Below are positions 1 through 8,016 of a stretch of DNA of 64,000 nt, one piece after another (the first letter of the stretch is position 1; each line of letters opens with the position of its first letter). The notes beneath the pieces are model-generated. The model was not told where the DNA came from, did not search any database, and was given only the letters and a program-made list of their open reading frames with translations. A program made the position numbers and the translations under genes. Source of the stretch: Weimeria sp002480925 (GTDB lineage: Bacteria > Bacillota > Clostridia > Lachnospirales > Lachnospiraceae); contig NZ_JBQHVU010000012.1 of NCBI RefSeq assembly GCF_052064335.1, positions 20,200 to 84,199 on the forward strand. Direction: 5' to 3'.

Positions 1-459
1 CTTTATCGCGCCCTCCCACTCTGCTTCCTCACCCGGGCCACTTACCTCGAGACCGTAAGGCACCCGGATCGGCTTTCCCTCCGGGGTGACAGCGACATAG
101 GTCAGATAAGCACGGTTTATAGGGACACGCATCCCGACCTCATTCTCGCGGTAAGAGTCAACTCTGACCTCCATGGACGAGTTCCCTACATGAGTCACCT
201 TCCCGATCATCACCACCATATCATTTAGTCTGGCCTCCGCCTTGAAGGTCAGATTGTCAACTGATGCAGTGATCACCTCATGGGTGGAATGTCTCATAGC
301 CGTCATTCCACCAACCTCATCTATCCATTCCATAAGCCTGCCGCCAAACAGCCTCCCCTGACCGTTTATATCTATCTGCATCACCACATGGGTGACCTCT
401 GATCTCGAAAGCTCGACCGTCTTTACAGGACGGTCATCATTATTCCCTAAACGACTCAT
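1..459 (-). CDS. Acyl-CoA thioesterase, hotdog fold (3' end beyond window)
   Basis: Translating leftward from the ATG at 459 gives 153 residues with no stop before the window edge, so the C-terminus is missing. The segment GGRLMEWIDE near residues 40-50 is the hotdog-helix signature of YciA/BFIT-type acyl-CoA thioesterases, where the Asp supports hydrolysis. A run of short beta-rich stretches follows (TFKAEARLNDMVVMIGKV, later RAYLTYVAV). Known members hydrolyse acyl-CoA to free acid and CoA in the cytosol. The ATG overlaps the TGA of the upstream aminotransferase by four bases (ATGA), so the two genes are translationally coupled. The substrate chain length cannot be read from the sequence. 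Confidence 0.85.
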   Translation of the reverse strand, partial: MSRLGNNDDRPVKTVELSRSEVTHVVMQIDINGQGRLFGGRLMEWIDEVGGMTAMRHSTHEVITASVDNLTFKAEARLNDMVVMIGKVTHVGNSSMEVRVDSYRENEVGMRVPINRAYLTYVAVTPEGKPIRVPYGLEVSGPGEEAEWEGAIK

Positions 460-1646
460 TTACCATATACCTCGTGTGCGAATTTCCTTAGAACAGGTAT
501 AGAACGCTTTACCTTATCTGTATCTATGCAGTATGCCATTCTAAAATACCCTGGAGCGCCAAAATTGTCGGCAGGTACCAGTATCAGATCATACTCAAGC
601 GCCTTATCGCTGAAGGCTACAGCATCCTCCTCCAGAGACTTAGGGAAGATATAGAAGGTCCCCTGAGGGCGTACCACCTCAAAGCCTATATCAGTCAGAG
701 CGTCATAGAGCAGGTTCATATTGGTCTCATATACCGACAGATCCGCTGTCTGGTCGATAACCGATGCGATACCAAGCTGTGATGTCGAAGCCGGGCAGTT
801 ATGTCCTATGCCACGGCTGATCTGTCCAAAGATATCGACAAGTATGTCTGCATCCGTTGCCTTGGGATTTACCGCTATATAGCCGATTCTCTCTCCCGGC
901 AGGGACATGCTCTTCGAAAAGGAGTAGCAGGAGAGTGTATTGTCATAGAAAGCCGATGGATAGGGGCATTTTCTCCCGTCGAAAACTATCTCCCTGTATG
1001 GCTCATCGCTTATAAGAAAGATGTCATGACCGTACTCCTTCTGCTTCCTGTTCAAAAAATCAGAAAGACGTGTCAGTGTCTCCTCTGTATATATGGCACC
1101 AGATGGATTATTCGGAGAATTGATAAGTACAGCTGATACATTTTCATCGAACATCCTCTCAAGCTCTGTGAAATTGATCTGGAAATCAGGTATATCAGGC
1201 GGGACAACCTTAAGCACTGCCCCAGTATCATTCACATAGGGAGTATATTCCGGAAAAAACGGAGCAAATGTTAGAACTGTATCTCCGGGAGCCGTCACTG
1301 CCCTGACTGCGTGTGCTATAGCGCCTGCTGCTCCCGAGGTCGGAAAGATATGCTTTGCCTGATATGGGAGATGAAACCTTCTCGTCAGAGAATCAGCTAT
1401 TACCTCCCTGACATGGGTATTTCCGAGCGAAGGGGAGTATCCATGAAGCGACATGGAATCCATAGTCTTATACATATCTATCACTGCTTCATTATAGGAA
1501 GCAGGTGTCGCTACCGAAGGATTACCAAGAGAATAATCGAATACATTCTCGTATCCGATCTCCTGTCCTCTCTTATGAGCAAAGGCAGCAAGCCTTCTTA
1601 TCACGTTCTTGTTGGACAGTCTGTCCTTGTACTTCTGATTTATCAT
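456..1646 (-). CDS. Pyridoxal-phosphate-dependent aminotransferase, class I/II
   Basis: A 396-residue fold-type I aminotransferase of normal length. Visible landmarks are a GNPS segment near 41, NNPSG at 179-183, ISDEPY with the PLP-pyridine Asp at 214, SFSKS with the Schiff-base Lys at 245, and GYFRM with the carboxylate-binding Arg at 369. The enzyme moves an amino group between an amino acid and a 2-oxo acid in the cytosol. The sequence resembles aspartate-aminotransferase-like proteins of Clostridia, but the exact substrate is not determined. The ATG is preceded by AAAGGAG at good spacing. It lies upstream of, and overlaps, the thioesterase gene. Confidence 0.9.
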   Translation of the reverse strand: MINQKYKDRLSNKNVIRRLAAFAHKRGQEIGYENVFDYSLGNPSVATPASYNEAVIDMYKTMDSMSLHGYSPSLGNTHVREVIADSLTRRFHLPYQAKHIFPTSGAAGAIAHAVRAVTAPGDTVLTFAPFFPEYTPYVNDTGAVLKVVPPDIPDFQINFTELERMFDENVSAVLINSPNNPSGAIYTEETLTRLSDFLNRKQKEYGHDIFLISDEPYREIVFDGRKCPYPSAFYDNTLSCYSFSKSMSLPGERIGYIAVNPKATDADILVDIFGQISRGIGHNCPASTSQLGIASVIDQTADLSVYETNMNLLYDALTDIGFEVVRPQGTFYIFPKSLEEDAVAFSDKALEYDLILVPADNFGAPGYFRMAYCIDTDKVKRSIPVLRKFAHEVYGK

Positions 1647-1723
1647 TATATGCTCCTTTTTTGCGCGTCTTTATCTATTATATTAAAAGAGGACCTGTCT
1701 TTCAAGAATCCTTACTCCATGTC

Positions 1724-2098
1724 TTATCTCATCAGCTTCTGTATGGTATCCACGAGCTCATCTATCACCTCATCATTTCCATTGCGGACATTTTCTGTCA
1801 CACAGGTTCTGATATGGCGGGCCAGGATCACCTTGTTGAAGCTGTTCAGGGCTGCAGATGCTGCCGTGCTCTGTCTTAACACATCTATGCAGTAGGAGTC
1901 CTCCTCTATCATCCGCTTGATACCGCGGATCTGTCCCTCTATCCTTGAGAGCCTGTTATAAAGATCCTTCTTTTCCTTTTCGGACCTCTCCTTTGTCCTG
2001 CCGGTGCAGGCGGCGCAGCCACCCTCCGCCTCTGTCTGATCAGCCTCATTCTGGCTTACGCAATGAGGACAGAGAGCCTCCTGTCTTATATCTTCCAT
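1724..2098 (-). CDS. CsoR/FrmR-family metal- or sulfur-sensing repressor
   Basis: A 124-residue all-helical DUF156-type repressor. The core NRLSRIEGQIRGIKRM begins near residue 50 and is the family hallmark. Metal or thiol ligands are visible as Cys in DSYCIDV and as His and Cys in ARHIRTCV, the Cys-His-Cys arrangement of copper sensors; the latter pair could also act as sulfur sensors. An N-terminal extension carries CPHC and CAAC pairs, which is unusual and may bind another metal. I chose the ATG at 2098 rather than the upstream one at 2113, because GGAGG sits 8 bases before it and overlaps the upstream ATG. It is transcribed away from thioredoxin, with a palindromic operator inside its promoter, which suggests autoregulation. 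Confidence 0.85.
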   Translation of the reverse strand: MEDIRQEALCPHCVSQNEADQTEAEGGCAACTGRTKERSEKEKKDLYNRLSRIEGQIRGIKRMIEEDSYCIDVLRQSTAASAALNSFNKVILARHIRTCVTENVRNGNDEVIDELVDTIQKLMR

Positions 2099-2136
2099 GA
2101 TAAATACCTCCATGAATTTCTTTTAATAATACAGAT

Positions 2137-2165
2137 ATCTTATACCCCCTTCGGGTATATGTCAA
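2137..2165 (-). promoter_or_regulatory. Promoter of the CsoR-family gene
   Basis: Reading leftward, TTGACA (2165-2160) and TAAGAT (2142-2137) are separated by 17 bases, a near-consensus vegetative promoter. The start codon lies about 40 bases downstream. Confidence 0.75.
2141..2159. promoter_or_regulatory. Putative CsoR-type operator (inverted repeat)
   Basis: TATACCC, five bases, then GGGTATA form a perfect 7-base inverted repeat with a GC-rich core flanked by AT. This is the form known for CsoR/FrmR-family operators. It occupies the spacer of the repressor's own promoter almost exactly, so binding would block RNA polymerase. That it is bound by this repressor is inferred. Confidence 0.65.
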
Positions 2166-2191
2166 TAAATGCAGATTCTTTCAAAAATAGG

Positions 2192-2220
2192 TTGCACGCA
2201 ATCTTTTTTTGTGGTATAGT
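2192..2220 (+). promoter_or_regulatory. Promoter of thioredoxin gene
   Basis: TTGCAC (2192-2197) and TATAGT (2215-2220) are spaced by 17 bases, giving a leader of roughly 28 bases before the thioredoxin ATG. The operator lies about 30 bases upstream of this -35 box, so direct repression is less likely than for the divergent gene. Confidence 0.7.
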
Positions 2221-2254
2221 GCATAAATAAGTGAAAACACGAAAGGAGAAAATA

Positions 2255-2563
2255 ATGGCAGCACTTAAGTTTACAACTGACAATTTTGAAGAAGAGGTTT
2301 TAAAGTCTGACAAGCCTGTGCTTATAGATTTCTGGGCCACCTGGTGTGCCCCATGCAGAATGCAGGGACCTATCGTTGAGGAGATAGCTGACGAGAAGAC
2401 AGACATCAAGGTCGGGAAGATTGATGTGGATGAGAATCCACAGATCGCAGAGAAGTACAATGTGATGAGCATCCCGACTCTTATAGTGATAAAGAACGGC
2501 GAGGTCGTAAATCAGGCCGTCGGCGTTCACAGCAAGCAGCAGATCCTCGATATGCTCGGCTGA
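2255..2563 (+). CDS. trxA: Thioredoxin
   Basis: A 102-residue classical thioredoxin. The redox-active WCAPC follows VLIDFWAT at about residue 25-32, and the cis-proline loop is present as MSIPT. It reduces protein disulfides in the cytosol, with electrons from thioredoxin reductase (not in this window). The ATG at 2255 has AAAGGAG at good spacing. An in-frame GTG at 2231 lacks a site and would add eight non-homologous residues. It is monocistronic and ends head-on against the leftward dehydrogenase, with adjacent stop codons sharing a TGATCA palindrome. Confidence 0.93.
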   Translation: MAALKFTTDNFEEEVLKSDKPVLIDFWATWCAPCRMQGPIVEEIADEKTDIKVGKIDVDENPQIAEKYNVMSIPTLIVIKNGEVVNQAVGVHSKQQILDMLG

Positions 2564-3493
2564 TCATTTCCTCCTCTTGAGATTAAAGGCCGCAGCGATC
2601 CTTGAAAGGACTATATCCGGCAGCAGAGGCCCTATTATCAGATCGAGAAAGGATGCTATCGAAGGGGTGGAGAGTCTTCTCCGCCCCTTTATTGCACGAA
2701 GACTTGTGCGGACGACCTGATCCGTGGTCTTAGAAAGAAATGGGGCTGCCTTTTCCCCTGTAGCATGCTCTATAAAGCCGGTATCGCGGATCCAGTAAGG
2801 GCAGACTGCTGTTACCGAGATTCCCCGTGAGGCAAGCTCAGACCTCAGGCCTCTCGAATAGGAAAGCACGAAGGCCTTCGATGCCGCATATACATTAAAA
2901 CCCGGAATGGACTGAAAGGCAGCTATCGAAGCTATATTTACTATCCTGCTCCCTCCCCTCATAAAGGGAAGAACGGTCTGGACCATTGCTACGGTCACCG
3001 AATCATTAAGCACTATCTCCATCTGCTCTCCCCTGTTTCCGATCTGCTCCGAGGTTCCCGAATTCCCGACCCCAGCACAGTTTATCAGGAGCCTTACATC
3101 ATAGTCTCTGGTAGAGAGCATTTCACGGATCACCTCTATAGACCTGCCGCTTGTCAGGTCAACAGGTATAGGAAGGCATGGTACCCCGGTTTCCCTTGCA
3201 AGTGCGACAAGCTTATCCCTGTTTCTGGCTATTATCCAGAGTTCCTGAATATCGAAGGCATCCATCTGTCTGGCTATTGCCCTTACATATCCGCATCCAA
3301 GTCCCCTTGAGGCTCCTGTGACGACAGCGATCCTCCTTGCCGAATCCCTGAGTGTCACCGAACGCTTATCGGCTCTTTTTCGAATAAGTATATTTCCTGC
3401 TATAGAAAGAATGATTCCAAGCAGACCCATAAAGAAATATATATTTCCGGATATAGATACGCATCTGCTATATATTTCCTTCAAAATAGCCAT
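2564..3493 (-). CDS. Membrane-anchored short-chain dehydrogenase/reductase (SDR)
   Basis: A 309-residue protein. A hydrophobic segment at about 17-36 precedes a Rossmann domain, so it is probably N-terminally anchored with the enzyme in the cytosol. The nucleotide motif TGASRGLG is at 59-66, NCAG (the NNAG equivalent) at 138-141, catalytic Ser at about 189 and YAASK with Tyr 202 and Lys 206. The C-terminal hydrophobic region after residue 270 resembles DltE/YqjQ-like and 3-ketoacyl-reductase-like SDRs. The substrate is unknown. GGGAGG lies 7 bases before the ATG. It is the last gene of the leftward operon, 27 bases after glycerol kinase. Confidence 0.85.
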   Translation of the reverse strand: MAILKEIYSRCVSISGNIYFFMGLLGIILSIAGNILIRKRADKRSVTLRDSARRIAVVTGASRGLGCGYVRAIARQMDAFDIQELWIIARNRDKLVALARETGVPCLPIPVDLTSGRSIEVIREMLSTRDYDVRLLINCAGVGNSGTSEQIGNRGEQMEIVLNDSVTVAMVQTVLPFMRGGSRIVNIASIAAFQSIPGFNVYAASKAFVLSYSRGLRSELASRGISVTAVCPYWIRDTGFIEHATGEKAAPFLSKTTDQVVRTSLRAIKGRRRLSTPSIASFLDLIIGPLLPDIVLSRIAAAFNLKRRK

Positions 3494-3520
3494 ATACAGG
3501 CCTCCCTTTAAGCTTAGTTA

Positions 3521-5014
3521 TCATTTTGCCCAGCCAAACGAGCACTTCACTGCCTTATGCCAGCCGGCAAGCTTCTGTTCCCTCTCATCTGACTGCATCT
3601 GAGGAGAAAACTCCCTGCAATTTTCATCGGGCAGCTCCTTTATTTCATTTCTATTCTTCCAGAATCCTGTCGAAAGCCCGGCAAGAAAGGCCGCTCCAAG
3701 AGCTGTCGATTCGACGTTTGACGGTCTCTGCACTGGTTTACCCAGAATATCCGCCTGGAACTGCATCAGGAAATCATTCGCACAGGCGCCTCCGTCCACA
3801 CACAATGACTTAAGCTTAAGCCCGCAGTCCTCCTCCATGGCATTTGTCACGTCCCAGACCTGATAGGCTATGGATTCAAGCGTCGCTCTTATGATATGGT
3901 ACTTATTCGTACCTCTTGTGATACCGACTATTATCCCTCTCGCATACTGATCCCAGTATGGAGCGCCAAGTCCGGTAAATGCCGGGACGACATAGCAGCC
4001 ATGGGTCCCGTGTGCCTTATTGGCCCAGTACTCTGAGTCCTCTGCTGAATCTATTAGCCTGATCTGGTCTCTAAGCCACTGTATTGCAGCGCCGGCAACA
4101 AATATAGATCCCTCAAGGGCATAGCTTACCTTTCCGTCTATTCCCCAGGCTATAGTCGTGAGAAGACCGTGCTTTGAAAATACAGGCTTATCCCCTGTAT
4201 TCATCAGCAAAAAGCAGCCTGTACCATAGGTATTCTTTACAGAGCCCTTGTCAAAGCAGAGATGACCGAACAGAGCTGCCTGCTGGTCGCCTGCTGCCCC
4301 GGCGATAGGTATCTGGCCTCCCAGCAGGAGCGGATCAGTATAGCCATAGATCTGCGAGCTCGGCACAGGAACCGGAAGCATACTCTTTGGAATATCGAGT
4401 TCCTTAAGGATATCCTCATCCCACTCCAGGGTATTTATATTAAAGAGCATGGTCCTTGATGCATTGGAATAATCGGTGACATGGAGCCTGCCTCCGCTCA
4501 GCTTATAGATAAGCCAGGTCTCTATGGTGCCGGCTAAAAGCTCGCCCCTCTTGGCCTTCTCACGTGCTCCCTCCACATTGTCAAGAATCCACTTGATCTT
4601 TGTCGCGGAGAAATATGCATCTATCACAAGTCCTGTCTTTTTCCTGATCGTCTCTGTAAGTCCCTTTGCCTTGAGCTCATCCGCTATAGCTGATGTCCTG
4701 CGGCACTGCCAGACTATAGCATGATAGACTGGCTCTCCTGTATTCCTATCCCATACGACTACTGTCTCACGCTGGTTAGTGATCCCTATCCCTGCTATAT
4801 CAGTCGCCTTTGCGCCTACTGTCTGCATGGCCTGGACAGCCACTCCAAGCATAGTGGACCAGATCTCGTTGGCGTCATGCTCTACCCATCCCGGGTTTGG
4901 AAAGAACTGCCTGAATTCCTTCTGGGCGACTGCCGCCTTTCTCCCCTGTCTGTCAAACAAAATACATCTGTTGCTGGTTGTCCCTGCATCAAGTGCCATA
5001 ATATATTCTGCCAT
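3521..5014 (-). CDS. glpK: Glycerol kinase
   Basis: A 497-residue FGGY-family kinase of full length. It opens with the phosphate-binding segment ALDAGTTSNRCILFD, has ITNQRET near 78-84 and GDQQAALFGH in the middle, and keeps the second FGGY signature near GACANDFLMQFQAD. It phosphorylates glycerol to sn-glycerol 3-phosphate with ATP in the cytosol. No glycerol facilitator or GlpD lies beside it. Instead it sits within the sugar-sensing operon, after the radical SAM gene (27-base gap) and before the SDR gene. I see no separate promoter. Confidence 0.96.
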   Translation of the reverse strand: MAEYIMALDAGTTSNRCILFDRQGRKAAVAQKEFRQFFPNPGWVEHDANEIWSTMLGVAVQAMQTVGAKATDIAGIGITNQRETVVVWDRNTGEPVYHAIVWQCRRTSAIADELKAKGLTETIRKKTGLVIDAYFSATKIKWILDNVEGAREKAKRGELLAGTIETWLIYKLSGGRLHVTDYSNASRTMLFNINTLEWDEDILKELDIPKSMLPVPVPSSQIYGYTDPLLLGGQIPIAGAAGDQQAALFGHLCFDKGSVKNTYGTGCFLLMNTGDKPVFSKHGLLTTIAWGIDGKVSYALEGSIFVAGAAIQWLRDQIRLIDSAEDSEYWANKAHGTHGCYVVPAFTGLGAPYWDQYARGIIVGITRGTNKYHIIRATLESIAYQVWDVTNAMEEDCGLKLKSLCVDGGACANDFLMQFQADILGKPVQRPSNVESTALGAAFLAGLSTGFWKNRNEIKELPDENCREFSPQMQSDEREQKLAGWHKAVKCSFGWAK

Positions 5015-5041
5015 TATAAGCCTCCTTTTAATAAACCCCTG

Positions 5042-6046
5042 TCAAGCTCTAAATATTATATCATTTTTCCTGCTCTTACTAAATGACATTATCCGGTCTG
5101 ATGTAAATAAGATCATCTGTTCCTGCAGCGTCTCCGGATAAACGGCGTATCCGTCCTTTATCTCGAATGGATACCAGACCGCCTCGCTATGTGGCTCTGC
5201 CCGGCGAAGTCTCTTCAGATACTCCCTTGAGATGCGAAAGGTACCTATTCCGAAATCCATGACTCTGTCAATATCAAAGGCCCTGACCATAGAGTCGATA
5301 AGTGAGCCATAGAGCTCCTTCCAGTCTCTCACATAAATGATAGGATCGATGCAGATCCTTACCGTTCCTCCTGATGAAAGCATCCGGGCTACAGAGCGGA
5401 TCCTTGCCGAAAGAGGCGCTGTATTATGCTCGAACCTGTCTATTATCTGCTGGGGAGACAGGGTATAGGCATGGATCAGATTAGGAACCTCACCCTCATC
5501 TCCATCAGGAGAAGGTGCTCCCTTAGTCCTGATCTCGATCTCTGCCCCGGGATGCTCCCTTGCGAATTCCTTCCAGAGTCCGCAGTATCCGCTCAGGCTC
5601 TCAAATGAGTAAAGATCTGTATCAAATGATACCGACAGATACATTCTTTCCCCATCAGCCAGTAAGTCCAGCCTCCTTTCGGCCTGAGCAAAGACATCCT
5701 CGATATTTACAAATATGACAATATAGCCACAGTCATACATCCCCTTCAGGTAGCAGTATTCGCAGTCATAGAGGCAGTTCTTCATTGTAGATGTATAGTA
5801 GAACTGCTTTCTCCCGTAATCCTGACACATGGGAGAACCTCTGTAGAGAAGCTCTCCGCTGGCCCTTGCCAGGATAAGCGACCGGTTCTTCATCTGAAAA
5901 TGTATATCCTGTTTTTTTCTACCGAATATCTTCAGATATCTGTCTATATAGAAAATACCGCGCCAGCTGCATTTCGAAAGGATCTCCCTTGTCCTGGGAT
6001 GGTCCTTTATATCGTTTTCAATGTAAATATGATTAAAGCTCCACAT
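5042..6046 (-). CDS. Spore-photoproduct-lyase-family radical SAM protein, atypical
   Basis: A 334-residue protein from the ATG at 6046, chosen because AGGAGTG lies just upstream; an in-frame ATG at 6088 would overlap the preceding gene. Cys 91, 95 and 98 (CLYDCEYCYL) form the CX3CX2C cluster site and match the spacing and position of Bacillus SplB. The SplB catalytic hydrogen-donor cysteine lies in an ASCTSD-like segment. The matching place here reads VSFDTD, with Phe at the Cys position. So this is probably not a true spore photoproduct lyase, and its substrate is unknown. It lies between a sugar-binding protein and glpK. Confidence 0.75.
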   Translation of the reverse strand: MWSFNHIYIENDIKDHPRTREILSKCSWRGIFYIDRYLKIFGRKKQDIHFQMKNRSLILARASGELLYRGSPMCQDYGRKQFYYTSTMKNCLYDCEYCYLKGMYDCGYIVIFVNIEDVFAQAERRLDLLADGERMYLSVSFDTDLYSFESLSGYCGLWKEFAREHPGAEIEIRTKGAPSPDGDEGEVPNLIHAYTLSPQQIIDRFEHNTAPLSARIRSVARMLSSGGTVRICIDPIIYVRDWKELYGSLIDSMVRAFDIDRVMDFGIGTFRISREYLKRLRRAEPHSEAVWYPFEIKDGYAVYPETLQEQMILFTSDRIMSFSKSRKNDIIFRA

Positions 6047-6047
6047 A

Positions 6048-7127
6048 TCACTCCTGATCTCCCAGCTTAGCAGCAAAGGAGGATGCATTGTCCCTTGTGA
6101 CCTTCTGGTAGTCTATATAAAAGCTTCTCTCATTGCTTCCTGTCACCTGGCTTACATCCTTTTTCTCTGCCAGAGCTATGGAAAGCTCCATTATCTTATC
6201 AGCCTGACTTATAGCGTCATTATATACAGTCCCCTTCAGCTCTCCCTTCTCTACACATTTAAGCGCCTCTGCTGTTCCATCAACGCCAAATACAGCAGGG
6301 AGTTCCTTTGTTTTTTTCCCCCGTTTTTTATAATCATCTATGACCCCCAGAGCCATATCATCGTTATTGCAGATCACGAGCTCTATCTTATCCCCGTACT
6401 CGTTTATCAGCTGGCTCATCCTGTTCTGGGCCTGGGCCCGGCTCCAGTTAGCCGATTCCTCAGCCAGCCTGTCGAGATTTAGACCATATGAAGCTGCAGT
6501 TGATACTGACTTTTCGCTTCTTATTATTGTATCCTGATGATTAAGCTCTCCCTTGATCAGGACATACTGTATGCTGCCGTCTCCATTCCTGTCTATCTCA
6601 GGATGCTTTTTCACATAGTCTGCTATCTCCTCTCCCTGCATCATCCCGCTTCTTACTGCCGGCGCCCCTACATAGTAGAGACGGTTCCAGCGGTCAAGAT
6701 CATGCCTTACCAGCTCCCTGTTGAAGAATACAACCGGGACATCGTTCTTTCTGGCAAGATTTATGATATAAGTAGGATCGGTCCGGTCGACAAGGTTTAT
6801 AGCCAGTACATTACAGCCATTTGCTATCATATCCTCCATCTGATCGTTCTGGGTATTCTGGTCTCCTGATGCATCTCCCACTGTTATTGTCACATCAGCC
6901 TTGCCCCTGCTCTTCTCCTTTGCCGATTTTATCATCTCATTTATCGCACCCTTGAGAAAGGTATCGCCCTCATCGTAGACTAAGACCCCTATCTTAATCT
7001 TTGTTTTATTTTTTCTTGCCGGCGCCTGGCATGATACGGATGATAAAAGCACTGCAAAAATACAGCATATAGCCATGATCCTTTCAGGACCTGCGGCTGA
7101 TGATATACATGATCTCCTTATTTTCAA
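6048..7127 (-). CDS. Galactose/glucose-binding lipoprotein, MglB-like, sensor-associated
   Basis: A 359-residue periplasmic-binding-protein type 1 lipoprotein. I chose the TTG at 7127: AAGGAGG lies 7 bases upstream, and this start supplies a KIRR n-region before the hydrophobic stretch and a lipobox-like VSC (Cys 33). Residues 43-359 follow the canonical MglB order: IGVLVYDEGDTFL, NDQMEDMIANG, LAINLVD, then PVVFFN at 131-136. The EF-hand-like calcium loop DRNGDGSIQ and the sugar-contacting CNNDDMA follow. It overlaps the upstream binding protein by 44 bases. Next to a YesM/YesN pair but without its own transporter, it probably senses sugar. Confidence 0.82.
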   Translation of the reverse strand: MKIRRSCISSAAGPERIMAICCIFAVLLSSVSCQAPARKNKTKIKIGVLVYDEGDTFLKGAINEMIKSAKEKSRGKADVTITVGDASGDQNTQNDQMEDMIANGCNVLAINLVDRTDPTYIINLARKNDVPVVFFNRELVRHDLDRWNRLYYVGAPAVRSGMMQGEEIADYVKKHPEIDRNGDGSIQYVLIKGELNHQDTIIRSEKSVSTAASYGLNLDRLAEESANWSRAQAQNRMSQLINEYGDKIELVICNNDDMALGVIDDYKKRGKKTKELPAVFGVDGTAEALKCVEKGELKGTVYNDAISQADKIMELSIALAEKKDVSQVTGSNERSFYIDYQKVTRDNASSFAAKLGDQE

Positions 7128-8016
7128 AAATATCCTCCTTCCGAAGGCTCCTTGTCCTTATCACCCGGCTCTTTGGCTTAAGTGGATCGCCGTTAAGCCT
7201 TGCGGTCATTTCCTTTACCCCATAATAGCCTGTCCGGAAGATATCCGGATAGGCCAGTCCCTTTATATTTTCCATATCAAGCTGATATACATCCTCTGTA
7301 GCAAAACCAAAGCCATAGACATCCACACCGGAAAGCCTTTTCTGACCTGCCAGATCTGCTGCAGCGGATAATGACTCCTCGGTCAGACATACCAGTATAT
7401 CTGATCTGTGGGCTTTTATAAATTTCTGGTCTGCTCCTTCCTTGGTAAAGGCCTCCTTATAGCCTGCCTTCTCAAGTATAGAGGCCGTTTCCTTCCTTAT
7501 CTGGCCTGTAAGCCTGCTCCCATGTCTGTCTGTAAGAAATCCTACCGTAAGAGCCCCGTCCGTATCATCCATTATCATCTCTGCAAGCTTCTTGCCTGCT
7601 TCCCTAGGATCGATCGATATGCTTTTCATGTCGCAGCTCGAATCCGAGATCAGAAGCAGGACAGGAATCCTGTAATTCTTCTTTTTTATAAGCCATGCTG
7701 CCCTGTCATTTACAGGAACGACAAGAAGAGCATTGCAGCCATCATTTACCGCCTCATCAACAGAGTTGACCTGATCGGCTGCATTATCAAAGGTGCCTGT
7801 GGTCACAAAGCGTATATCCACATTATTCTCCCTTGCCGCCTCCTTTGCTCCCTCCTTCAGCGGGACCCAGACATCGCTCTCAGAGTCCTCGACTATGACT
7901 GCGATCTGCTTCTTATGCGGAGTCCGCCTGCTGCCTATCATCATCGCTATGCAAAAAACTGCGAAGCATCCAAGCAGAAGCTCTATAATGACAAAGGTCA
8001 GTCCTCTTTCATTCAT
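7084..8016 (-). CDS. Membrane-anchored periplasmic-binding-protein-like sugar sensor
   Basis: A 310-residue protein with an uncleaved-looking transmembrane segment at about 8-27 followed by an extracellular PBP1/LacI-type sugar-binding fold. Visible parts are QIAVIVEDSESDVWVPLKEG, VNSVDEAVNDGCNALLVVPV and YGFGFATEDVYQL. No lipobox is evident. It overlaps the histidine-kinase stop by four bases and the next binding protein by 44 bases, so all four genes form one transcription unit. By analogy with binding proteins that present ligand to YesM-type kinases, it is probably a co-sensor. The ligand is unknown. Confidence 0.75.
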   Translation of the reverse strand: MNERGLTFVIIELLLGCFAVFCIAMMIGSRRTPHKKQIAVIVEDSESDVWVPLKEGAKEAARENNVDIRFVTTGTFDNAADQVNSVDEAVNDGCNALLVVPVNDRAAWLIKKKNYRIPVLLLISDSSCDMKSISIDPREAGKKLAEMIMDDTDGALTVGFLTDRHGSRLTGQIRKETASILEKAGYKEAFTKEGADQKFIKAHRSDILVCLTEESLSAAADLAGQKRLSGVDVYGFGFATEDVYQLDMENIKGLAYPDIFRTGYYGVKEMTARLNGDPLKPKSRVIRTRSLRKEDIFENKEIMYIISRRS

